From Novosphingobium decolorationis (GTDB lineage: Bacteria > Pseudomonadota > Alphaproteobacteria > Sphingomonadales > Sphingomonadaceae): DNA of 64,000 nucleotides. The translations under genes and the position numbers were made by a program. Of the stretch, positions 23,494 to 32,100 are shown in pieces (within the stretch, counting starts at the first letter, position 1; every line of letters starts with the position of its first letter). The notes under the pieces are model-generated. The model made no database searches and was not told the origin of the DNA. It saw only the letters and a program-made list of their open reading frames with translations. The stretch is taken from the NCBI RefSeq assembly GCF_018417475.1, contig NZ_CP054856.1:1519001-1583000 (forward strand), written 5' to 3'.

Positions 23494-24393
23494 GTGGTCC
23501 TCGCGCCCCCCGCCTTCGACCATTTCCTGGCCATCGACTGGTCAGGCGCGCGCGGGCGCCATCACAAGGGCATTGCGCTGGGCCTGTGCGGGCAAGGGAC
23601 AGGCGCGCCCGCGCTGCTCTCCCCGCCCTCCCCGCGCGGCTGGTCCCGCGAGGCGGTGCTGCGCTACCTGCGCGAGGACCTGCCCGCGCGCACGCTGGTC
23701 GGCCTCGACCTTGGCATCGCGCTTCCCTTTGCCGATGCAGGCACCTTCTTCCCCGGCCTTGCGCAAAGCCCGGACACAGCCCGCGCGCTGTGGGCGCGGA
23801 TTGACCGCATCTGCGAGGGCGAGGAGGACCTGGGTGCCAATGCCTTCGTCGACCACCCCGATTTCGCGCCCTATTTCCGCCGCCATGGCGGCCGTGAGGG
23901 CGCGCGCTTCCATCTGCCCGCCAGCGACCACCGCCGCGGTCGCCTGCGCGTCACCGAGGCGGCGCAGGCGCGCCTCGGCTGCAAGCCCTACTCCAACTTC
24001 AACCTCGTGGGCGCGGCGCAGGTCGGCAAGTCCAGCCTGACGGGCATGCGCCTGCTCCACCGCCTCACCGGAACGCTTCCGGTCTGGCCAATCGATCCGC
24101 TGCCTCCCTCGGGCAGTGTCGTCTGCGAAATCTACACCACGCTCGCCGCCGTCGAGGCCGGGCGCCGGGCGGGCCGCGCCAAGATCACCGAGCGGGGCGA
24201 GCTCGATAGAGCGCTGGACGCTCTGGGATCGCAGCCGCGCGGGGAGACCGGCCCGATCGACGACCACAGCGCCGACGCGCTTGTGACCAGCGCCTGGCTG
24301 CGCGGAGCCGCGGCGCGGCGGGAACTGTGGCACCCGCCCGAACTTACCCCTGAACTGGCCACACGCGAGGGCTGGACCTTCGGCGCCCTGTAA
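23494..24393 (+). CDS. DUF429-like RNase H-fold protein
   Basis: The predicted 299-residue protein opens with FDHFLAIDWSGARG, an RNase H-fold first-strand Asp motif, and has VGLDLGIALPF and DDHSADALVTSAW, matching the acidic positions of the DUF429 group. No ATG is available near the conserved start; GTG at 23494, 5 bp after the rarA stop, is chosen and is uncertain. The function of the family is unknown; nuclease or phosphotransferase activity is possible. Translation is probably coupled to rarA. Confidence 0.7.
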   Translation: MVLAPPAFDHFLAIDWSGARGRHHKGIALGLCGQGTGAPALLSPPSPRGWSREAVLRYLREDLPARTLVGLDLGIALPFADAGTFFPGLAQSPDTARALWARIDRICEGEEDLGANAFVDHPDFAPYFRRHGGREGARFHLPASDHRRGRLRVTEAAQARLGCKPYSNFNLVGAAQVGKSSLTGMRLLHRLTGTLPVWPIDPLPPSGSVVCEIYTTLAAVEAGRRAGRAKITERGELDRALDALGSQPRGETGPIDDHSADALVTSAWLRGAAARRELWHPPELTPELATREGWTFGAL

Positions 24394-24469
24394 TCCAGAC
24401 GCACCCCAGAGACAGCGGATGCGCCAGGCGGGACCACACCGCACCCGCGCCCCAAGGAGAGACGACCCC

Positions 24470-25114
24470 ATGGATTTCGATTTCGCGACGCTGACCCCGC
24501 AGGAACGCTACAAGCTGCTCGGCTCCAGCATCACCCCGCGCCCGATCGCCTGGGTCGCCTCGCAATCGGCGGCGGGCGTGGGCAACCTTGCCCCCTTCAG
24601 CTTCTTCAACGCGATGGGCGCAAACCCGCCGCTGATCGCGCTCGGCCTCATCACCCGCGCCGACGGCCAGCTCAAGGACACCGCGTCCAACATCCTGGAA
24701 ACCGGAGAATTCGTCGTCCATCTCGTCAGCGAAGCGCTGGCGCCGGCCATGAACATCACGTGCATGGACGCGCCCGCCGACATCGACGAGACGGCCCTCG
24801 CAGAGCTGAAGACCGTGCCCTCCAGCGCGGTCGCCGTGCCGCGGCTGGCCGATGCGCCGGTCGCCATGGAATGCCGTCTCTACCAGGCGATCCCGGCAGG
24901 CAGCACCACCATCGTCCTTGGCGAAGTGCTCCACTTCCACATCCAGGACGCCTACATCGACGCCGAGAAGCTCTACGTCGACACGGTTGGCCTCGACCTT
25001 GTCGCGCGCATGCACGGGGGCGGCTGGTACGCACGCCAGAGCGACCTGTTCGACATGCCCCGCCCCGTCTACGAGGACTGGCAGGCGCAGCGCGGAAAAA
25101 CCTCCCAGGGTTAG
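24470..25114 (+). CDS. Flavin reductase family protein
   Basis: The 214-residue FMN-binding split-barrel protein begins MDFDFATLTPQERYKLL, with ITPRPIAWVAS near residue 20 and the flavin-binding loop NLAPFSFFNAMGANPP near residue 38. It belongs to the flavin reductase-like group that supplies reduced flavin or acts as a diaphorase. The ATG at 24470 has AAGGAGA upstream at good spacing. No oxygenase partner is adjacent. It ends 90 bp before tRNA-Thr. Confidence 0.85.
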   Translation: MDFDFATLTPQERYKLLGSSITPRPIAWVASQSAAGVGNLAPFSFFNAMGANPPLIALGLITRADGQLKDTASNILETGEFVVHLVSEALAPAMNITCMDAPADIDETALAELKTVPSSAVAVPRLADAPVAMECRLYQAIPAGSTTIVLGEVLHFHIQDAYIDAEKLYVDTVGLDLVARMHGGGWYARQSDLFDMPRPVYEDWQAQRGKTSQG

Positions 25115-25203
25115 GAAATCCGGCTTTTCCCCACCTTGGCGAAAATCCCGCTGGACCAAGTGGCCTTGAGCTTGGTAAGGGCCCCGTCTCTTGAGAGACG
25201 TGT

Positions 25204-25279
<76 letters not shown>

Positions 25280-25307
25280 CCTTCTCCTTCCCCAGCCATT
25301 CCAGCAA

Positions 25308-26402
25308 TCACGCGAACCGGCGGCTCAGCCGCGCGCCATGGCCGTTCAGGATCATCTGGACCGGGCGCTCGAAACCGTAGGTCGAGACCGCGGCCATCAG
25401 GATGCTCAGCGCCACAATGGCAAGGCCCAGCGCAAGGTCCGGGACCCGCCCCGAGAGCCAGGGTTCCAGCGTCCACATCACCGGCTTGTGCAGCAGGTAG
25501 ATGGCGTAGGACACCGCGCCCAGCTGCGTGAACACGGGCCAGGCGAGATACCGGAATGGCCCGAGGCCGCCCAGTGCGGCCAGGAAGACGAGAACCGGCA
25601 TGCCGAAGGTGACGGGATCGATGAAGTTGGGCAGCATGGGAAAACCGGCCATGCGCCGCAATTCGGGCAGCGACAGCGGCACCAGCAGCAGAATGATCCA
25701 GCCAAGGCCCTGCAAGCCAGGTGCCCGTGCGGCCTTGAGAAAAGCCCGTGCATGGCGGTGCAGCAGATAGCCCGCGATCGTCCCCAGGAAGAAGGCGTGA
25801 AACCAGTAGGGAAGGAACTGGTTCCCGCGAACGGTGAGGCGCAGCAAGGCCAGGGCAAGCAGTTGCGCGGCAAACCCCGCTGCGATCCAGACTCCGAGCG
25901 GAAAGCGCTTCGCCGCCGCCCAGATCAGCACGAAGACGAGATAGTACTGCACCTCGACGGGAATGGTCCAAAGGACACTCGTGCCTGTCACGAGAGCCAC
26001 CGGCCACACCCATTCCCCGCCGGACAGATCGAAGAACCGGATCGGGCCGCCCGCCCCCACGACCAGCGAAAGGGCAATGACCAGATAGAAGAGCGGGAAC
26101 ACGCGGGCGATCCGATGGGTCGCGTAGCGTAGCACCTGCTCGCGGGTGAAAGCGCGCGGACCATAGAGGAAGGCCATGAGAAAGCCGCTCAGGAGGAAGA
26201 AGAGAAGCACGCCCATCTGTCCGGTTCCCTCTCCCAGGACATGGGGAAAGTACCCAGCGTTCGCGCAGTGCGACACCACCACGGCCATCGCCGCGACACC
26301 GCGCGCGCCATCAAGCGCGGGAAAATGGCGCGGGAGCTGGTGATCGGAAGCAGGGCTGGCGTCAGCGACCCGCTCCTCAACAAGGGACTGGCCTGCCGTC
26401 AT
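25308..26402 (-). CDS. Acyltransferase 3 family membrane protein
   Basis: Acyltransferase 3 proteins O-acylate surface glycans or lipids. The 364-residue product has about ten membrane helices and the family hallmarks: ALDGARGVAAMAVVVSH near residue 29 with the catalytic His, and a helix-rich core with TIPVEVQYYLVF near residue 145. The ATG at 26402 is preceded by a strong GGGGAGGG; a GTG at 26423 is the alternative. The glycan target is unknown. The 430-bp gap to the next gene contains repeat copy D and no gene. Confidence 0.85.
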   Translation of the reverse strand: MTAGQSLVEERVADASPASDHQLPRHFPALDGARGVAAMAVVVSHCANAGYFPHVLGEGTGQMGVLLFFLLSGFLMAFLYGPRAFTREQVLRYATHRIARVFPLFYLVIALSLVVGAGGPIRFFDLSGGEWVWPVALVTGTSVLWTIPVEVQYYLVFVLIWAAAKRFPLGVWIAAGFAAQLLALALLRLTVRGNQFLPYWFHAFFLGTIAGYLLHRHARAFLKAARAPGLQGLGWIILLLVPLSLPELRRMAGFPMLPNFIDPVTFGMPVLVFLAALGGLGPFRYLAWPVFTQLGAVSYAIYLLHKPVMWTLEPWLSGRVPDLALGLAIVALSILMAAVSTYGFERPVQMILNGHGARLSRRFA

Positions 26403-26636
26403 CCGCCCTCCCCGACTGGTCACGCCATTCGCGAAACCTTCGCGAACAGGTGCCCTTGCAAAGCAGCGCAGCCCCGTGGCGGCAAGTTCGGCAAAGGGAC
26501 TACTACCAATAGGCCCGACGTCTCTCGGCCGGGGCGCGGCACCTGTTAGCCAACGCCTTAACCTCTTGCGAAATCAGGCAAGGGGCTACTCCGCGTATTC
26601 GGACACGCGCGAAAGCGGGAAAAAGGATAAAAAGGG

Positions 26637-26745
26637 GTCCGAGGGCCATCGCCCTCGGGCTCCCAAAACTGTCGAGCGCACCTCTCGCACCGAGAAAGGC
26701 GAGGTCGCCCATTCAGGGGTCCAAGGGGCGATGGCCCCTTGAAAG
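26637..26745 (+). repeat. Dispersed palindromic repeat, copy D (full-length doublet)
   Basis: Palindrome 1, CCGAGGGCCATCGCCCTCGG (26639-26658), is followed by GCTCCCAAAACTGTCGAGCG, a 40-nt spacer, GAGGTCGCCCATTCAGGGGTC and palindrome 2, CAAGGGGCGATGGCCCCTTG (26722-26741). The two palindromes have related cores in opposite orientation, as in a REPIN. Copy E has the same architecture. Confidence 0.85.
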
Positions 26746-26829
26746 GCATTTCACTTCTTACTCAGCCTTGCTGACTTGCACAGACAGGCAGGCGTTTACG
26801 ATTCGCCTGCCATGTCTCGCACCGGCGCG

Positions 26830-27798
26830 TCAGCGGCGCAGCAGGCTGCCCAGCCAAGCGAAGAAACGGCCGATTCGCGCCAGAAGCGATTCGCTTTCGG
26901 GGGCGGAGACCTCTTCGGCCTGCATGCGCGCGCGCAGGGCATGGCCCGAGGCCGAACGCACCGGAGCCGGCTCGGATTCGACCTGCGGTGCAAAAACGGC
27001 TTCGACCTGCGGCGCGAAAACGGGCGCGGGCTCGGCCTCGACAGGTGCCGGGGCCAGCGGGGCGGGAGCAGGCTCGGGCATGGGAGCCGGACGCGCCGCA
27101 ACCGGCTCGGGGGCAGGAGCGGGCGTCGGGGCGGGCTGGGCGCTCGGCGCAGCCTTTCCGAACAGCGAACCGTAGGCGGCTTCGTCCAGGCCCTGCTCGT
27201 CCTCATCCTCGCCCCCGTCCTCGAAGGCCGCGTCCTCGAAGGCCGCCGGGAACGGATCGCGACCGAGGACCGAACCCTCGCCGCCCAGCGCACCGAAGCG
27301 CGGCGTCGGGCTGGCGGATGCCGGGATATCCATGGATTCCGAGGGCATCGATTCCGAAGCCATCGGCTCTGCGGGGATCGGAGCCGCAGGCATATAGGCC
27401 GCGGGCTCGGGGGCCTGCGGGGCCGGAGCCTCGGGAACAGGGGTGTTCAGGCTGGCCGAATCGACCGCCTCGACGGGCGTGAGGCCCTGCATGCGGACCG
27501 GACGTTCCATGGGAATCGCCTCGCCGAAGTCCTGGACCGCGACCATGTCGAGTTCGCGCAGCGCGTCGCGGCGCTCGCTGTCGTCGAGCATGAGCACCGG
27601 CTTCTTGCGCGGCCGCCCGCCGGATCGCTCCGAACGTCCCATCTTCATCAATCCTCCGTAAGAGTACCGATCCGAAGCGACTTCGGACTCGCAATCGTCG
27701 GTTTCCTGCGGCCCATCGAGGGGCGGCAGCAAGTCTTCCGGCGTGTAATCATCCACGCCGTCGTCCCGGTCGAACGTTGAAAAGTGCTGGACGTCCAT
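26830..27798 (-). CDS. Unknown acidic Pro/Ala-rich protein divergent to the cellulose operon
   Basis: The 322-residue protein was not recognised. It has an acidic N-terminus (DDGVDDYTPEDLLPPLDG), a small basic patch GRPRKKPVLMLDDSERRD near residue 61, then a long low-complexity stretch rich in Pro, Ala and Glu (residues about 115-285). It ends in a short amphipathic or membrane-associating helix, LLARIGRFFAWLGSLLRR. No signal peptide is present, so it is probably cytosolic with the tail at the membrane. It shares a 200-bp intergenic control region with the bcs operon, suggesting a role in, or co-regulation with, cellulose synthesis. Confidence 0.6.
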   Translation of the reverse strand: MDVQHFSTFDRDDGVDDYTPEDLLPPLDGPQETDDCESEVASDRYSYGGLMKMGRSERSGGRPRKKPVLMLDDSERRDALRELDMVAVQDFGEAIPMERPVRMQGLTPVEAVDSASLNTPVPEAPAPQAPEPAAYMPAAPIPAEPMASESMPSESMDIPASASPTPRFGALGGEGSVLGRDPFPAAFEDAAFEDGGEDEDEQGLDEAAYGSLFGKAAPSAQPAPTPAPAPEPVAARPAPMPEPAPAPLAPAPVEAEPAPVFAPQVEAVFAPQVESEPAPVRSASGHALRARMQAEEVSAPESESLLARIGRFFAWLGSLLRR

Positions 27799-28000
27799 GG
27801 TCCTCGTTCACGTAGCTAGCAAGGTGTAGACTCGTCTAGCGCCGAAGGTTTAGGATTTCCTTACAGCCTTAAGGTATTCGTATATAAGTGCCTTCCGAGG
27901 GCGGTGAGCCCCCCTCACGGTTGGCACACTTGCGAAAAAGGTTAAGTCATTTGTTAACCATTAAGTGCCAATCCCTAAGAGCACTTACAGGGGGCACCGC
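27799..28000. promoter_or_regulatory. Divergent control region of the cellulose locus
   Basis: This AT-rich stretch separates the divergent genes. It contains CTTAAGG (about 27870), TATATAAG (about 27884) and a cluster of TTAA half-sites (GTTAAGTCATTTGTTAACC and CATTAAG, about 27941-27965) resembling CtrA-type half-sites, although the spacing is 8 nt instead of the canonical 7. Use as a promoter region is certain from layout; the CtrA assignment is weak. Confidence 0.45.
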
Positions 28001-28417
28001 ATGAGAGTTGACGCTTCAAACCTTCTGAATCGGCTCGGCCGTCAGGACTTCTCGTACAAGGAGTTCGAGGACCGATTCACCGAGCTGGAGCTGTGGCCGA
28101 TGCTCGAGGCGCTGCTCAAGGACCCGCGCCTGCTCGAACTCGACGGCGCGGCGGCCAGCGGCGCAGCTGCCCCTGCCCCGGAAAAGCTGCCGAGCGCGCA
28201 GGCCCCGGCAGCCGAGTTCGCCCCCACGCCCCCACGCCCGGCCGCGCCACCGGCTCCCGAGCCTGTGGCCACCGATTCGATCGGCGCCCTGTTCCGCCGC
28301 TACGAAGGCCCCAACGCGGCCGCGGCCCCTGCCCCGCCTGCCCCTGCGGGATCGGGCCAGGACGTGCGCGCGATGCTGCGCCACCTGTCCGAGCTGGGTT
28401 CGCGAGGAGAGATCTGA
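28001..28417 (+). CDS. Cellulose biosynthesis protein, BcsP/BcsR-like
   Basis: The 138-residue product has an N-terminal module (residues 1-47, LLNRLGRQDFSYKEFED...LELWPMLEALL) that resembles BcsR, a small cytosolic partner of BcsQ in enterobacterial cellulose complexes. The rest is a Pro/Ala-rich tail ending in DVRAMLRHLSELGSRG, the layout described for BcsP proteins. GGGGG lies 6 nt before the ATG. Its stop overlaps the bcsQ start (TGATG), supporting a joint function. Confidence 0.7.
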   Translation: MRVDASNLLNRLGRQDFSYKEFEDRFTELELWPMLEALLKDPRLLELDGAAASGAAAPAPEKLPSAQAPAAEFAPTPPRPAAPPAPEPVATDSIGALFRRYEGPNAAAAPAPPAPAGSGQDVRAMLRHLSELGSRGEI

Positions 28418-29154
28418 TGGCCCTCATCGTCTGCCATTCGCCTAAGGGCGGCACCGGCAACACCTTCCTCGCCGCGCACATGGCGCTCGGGCTGGCCGAG
28501 GCCGGAGCGGACGTGACCGTGCTCTCCATGGCCGCGCACGACACGCTCCCCTTCCACTTCGCGCTGCCCCCCTCGACCACGCTGTCCGCGCTCCATGCCC
28601 CGAGCGAGGATGCGGTGGTGGTCTCGGGGATCGACCTGCGCCATGCGCAGAACGCGCCCAATGACCCCGACTTCATCCCGATGCTCAAGGACCTGGGCTA
28701 CTTCCAGACCGGCCGCGAGCGCACGCTGATCCTCGATGTGCCCTCGTGCGAGCGCAACCTCGCACGGCGCCTCGTCAATCACGCCTGCGCCCACCTGTGC
28801 GCGCTCGACACCGCGCCCGAGACCCTCGCGCTGCTGCCGCAGATGTTCGACGAGGCGGGCAAGGGTGGCCTGTCGCGCACGTCGTTCGTGATCAACCGGC
28901 TCGATGACACCCGCCGCCTCGCGCGCCACAACGCCGCCTTCGTGCGCGAACTGATGGGGCCGCGCCTGATCGGGCGCATCCGGCTGGACGAATCGGTTCC
29001 CGAATCGATCGCGATGCTCCAGACCCTGGCGCGCTATGCCCCCTCCAGCGCCGCGCTCGCCGACGTGCGCCGCCTGGTCGACATCGTCCTGCCCGCGCTC
29101 GATACCGACATCAGCATCTGGTCCGGCGCAAAGAGCTCGAGCTACGCCGCATGA
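28417..29154 (+). CDS. bcsQ: Cellulose biosynthesis ParA/MinD-like protein BcsQ
   Basis: BcsQ is a SIMIBI-class NTPase that localises and supports the cellulose synthase. The 245-residue product starts MALIVCHSPKGGTGNTFLA. The deviant Walker A keeps the KGG signature lysine but has Asn where the P-loop Lys is usual (GNT rather than GKT), a variation also known from enterobacterial BcsQ. LILDVPSCERNL (about 108) occupies the Walker B/switch region. AGGAGAG precedes the ATG. The last four bases overlap bcsAB (ATGA). Confidence 0.85.
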   Translation: MALIVCHSPKGGTGNTFLAAHMALGLAEAGADVTVLSMAAHDTLPFHFALPPSTTLSALHAPSEDAVVVSGIDLRHAQNAPNDPDFIPMLKDLGYFQTGRERTLILDVPSCERNLARRLVNHACAHLCALDTAPETLALLPQMFDEAGKGGLSRTSFVINRLDDTRRLARHNAAFVRELMGPRLIGRIRLDESVPESIAMLQTLARYAPSSAALADVRRLVDIVLPALDTDISIWSGAKSSSYAA

Positions 29155-32100
29155 TCAAGGCGCTGACGTCGACGCGCGCGCTGCGCTACCTTGCCCTCAT
29201 CCCCATCGTCTTCATCGCGGCGGTGGTGATCGCGGTGCCGCTGGACGGGACCGCACAGTGGGTCTGCGCCGGCGTCACGATTGCCGGCGCGGTGGCGCTG
29301 CGCCGCTGGAAGAGCCCGCGCGGCGGCCTTGCGCTGGGTCTCCTCGCGATCCTCGTGTCGACCCGCTACATCGTGTGGCGCACGACGCAGACGCTCTCCT
29401 TCGGCACGCTCCCCGAATTCGCCTTCGGCGGCGTCCTTTACCTGGCCGAGCTCTACGCCTGGGTCATCCTCATGCTGGGCTTCCTGCAGACCAGCTTCCC
29501 GCTCGAACGCCCGGTGATCGAGCCCGAGGGCGATCCCGAGGACTGGCCGACCGTCGACATCTATATCCCGACCTACAACGAGAGCCTCGAGATCGTGCGC
29601 AACACCGTGTTTGCCGCGATGGATCTCGACTACCCGGTCGAGCGCTACCGCGTGTTCATCCTCGACGATGGCAAGCGCGCGGAATTCCGCGCCTTCGCCA
29701 AGGAAGCGGGCTGCGGCTACATCACGCGCGACAACAACCTGCACGCCAAGGCGGGCAACCTCAATGCGGCGATGAAGAAGACCGACGGCGAACTGATCGC
29801 GATCTTCGACTGCGACCACGTGCCCACCCGCGCCTTCCTCCAGCTGACCATCGGCTGGTTCCAGAAGGACAAGCGCCTCGCCCTGATCCAGACCCCGCAC
29901 CACATGTACTCGCTCGACCCGGTGCAGCGTAACCTCGCTTCCACGATGGGCGACATGCCCGGCGAGGGCGACCTGTTCTACGGCCCGGTCCAGGGCGGCA
30001 ACGACCTGTGGAACGCGACCTTCTTCTGCGGCTCCTGCGCGATCATCCGCCGCGAAGCGCTGGAAGAGACCAACGGATTTGCCGGCGAGACGGTGACCGA
30101 GGACGCGCACACCGCGCTCAAGCTGCAGCGCACCGGCTGGAACACCGCCTATATCAGCGCGCGCCTGTCCGCAGGGCTCGCCACCGAGCGCCTCGTCCTC
30201 CACGTCGGCCAGCGCATCCGCTGGGCGCGCGGCATGACCCAGATCCTGCGCATCGACTGCCCGCTCTTCGGCAAGGGCCTCACCTGGCAGCAGCGCCTGT
30301 GCTACCTCAACGCCATGCTGCACTTCCAGTACCCGATCCCCCGGATCGTGTTCCTGACCAGCCCGCTCGCCTATCTCATGTTCGGCCAGAACATCATCCA
30401 GGCCTCGGCCTCGCTGATCTTCGCCTACGCCATGCCCCACCTCTACTGCTCCTCGGTCGCCAACGAGCGCACGCAAGGCTCGGACCGCCGTCCGTTCTGG
30501 GGCGAGGTCTACGAGACCATCCTGGCCTTCCACCTCGTCAAGCCGACGGTGATGACCTGGTTCCAGCCGCGTAAGGGCAAGTTCAACGTGACCGACAAGG
30601 GCTCGCTGCTCGACAAGACCTACTTCGACTGGGCCATCGTCAAGCCGCACCTGATCTGCGTCGGGATCATCGTTGCGGGCATGCTCATGGCCATCAGCAA
30701 ATGGGCCTTCTTCCCCTACATGTTCAACATCCAGACCGATACGCTGGTGCTGAACCTGGCCTGGGCGATGTTCAGCCTGATCATCCTCATCGCCGCCATC
30801 GCGGTCGCGCGCGAGACGCGCCAGGCGCGCCAGGACATCCGCATCCCGGTCAAGCTCCCGGTCAGCGCCTACCTCCAAAGCGGGCACGTGGTACCCGCCA
30901 CCACCCTCGACATCTCGATGGGCGGCGCGGCGCTGGCCTTGCCCGAGGAATTGCCGGTGAAGGACCGTTCGGTGCGCCACATCACCATGTCGATGGGCAA
31001 CGAAGTGCTGTGCATCCCCGTCGAGACGATGCGCACCCAGGGCGCAAACACCTATGTGCGCTTTGAAAAACTCGATATCATGGCCGGTCGCCACCTCGTG
31101 CGCGCCGTCATGGGCCGGGCCGACGCCTGGCAGCCTGTTGCTCCCCGCGAATCCGTTACCGGACTTCGCTCACTTGCGGATATCATCTTGGTCGACCTGG
31201 TTACCCTGAAGCGCATGCTGCGCCTCAACTTCGCCGAACGCCGCGCGATGCGCCAGGCCGAGGCGGACAACGACAACTCTGCGTCGAGCGCCGCCGACGC
31301 GGAAAAGGACAGCGCGAACAAGGCCGAGGCAAAGAGCAAGGAAAAGGGCAAGGCCAAGGAAAAGGGCAAGGCAGCCCGGATCGCCAAGGCCGCCGCCATC
31401 ACCGGGGCCCTGCTCCTGGGCACGGCGGGCATCTTCTTCGGCGCCAGCCAGAGCCATGCCGCCACGGCCAGCGCGAGCGAGGCCACCCCGGCCGCGCTTG
31501 AAGGCGATGGTCTCACCGACCGCCTCACCTTCGAGGACCTGCGCGTCACCACCCCGATCCGCCTGCTGGGCACCCAGGGCGAGATGGGCATCCCCTTCGG
31601 CATGCGCCAGGACCGCGTCGTCACCAAGGCCACGCTCGTCCTGCAGATGGCCTGGTCACCCTCGATGCTCGACGACCTGAGCCAGCTGGTGGTGATGCTG
31701 AACGGCGAGGTGGTGGACACGCTGCGCCTCACCCGCGCCAACGCCCAGGGCCGGATCGTGCGCGTCGCGGTCAACCCGGCGCTGTTCCTGCCCGGCGACA
31801 ACCAGCTCAACCTGCGCCTCATCGGCCACTACGCGCGCGACTGCGAGGACCCGTTCCACTCCGCGCTCTGGGCCAATATCTCGAACACCCGCTCGTGGCT
31901 TGATGTCGAATACGCGCGCCTGCCCTACAAGCCCGACCTTGCCCGCCTGCCGCTGCCCTTCTTCGACAAGGGCCAGAACATGCCGCTCGACATGCCCTTC
32001 GTCTTTGCCGGCGCGCCCGGCCGCGGCGAACTGGAGGCGGCCGCCGCCTCGGCGTCCTGGCTCGGCTCGCTAGCGAGCTACCGCGGCTTCACCTTCAAGC

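Noticed and set aside
26476..26742. Small frame ending GEVAHSGVQGAMAP over repeat copy D (and similar over copy E)
   Set aside because: The similarity between the two frames is explained by the non-coding palindromic repeat, which is also found truncated and inverted.
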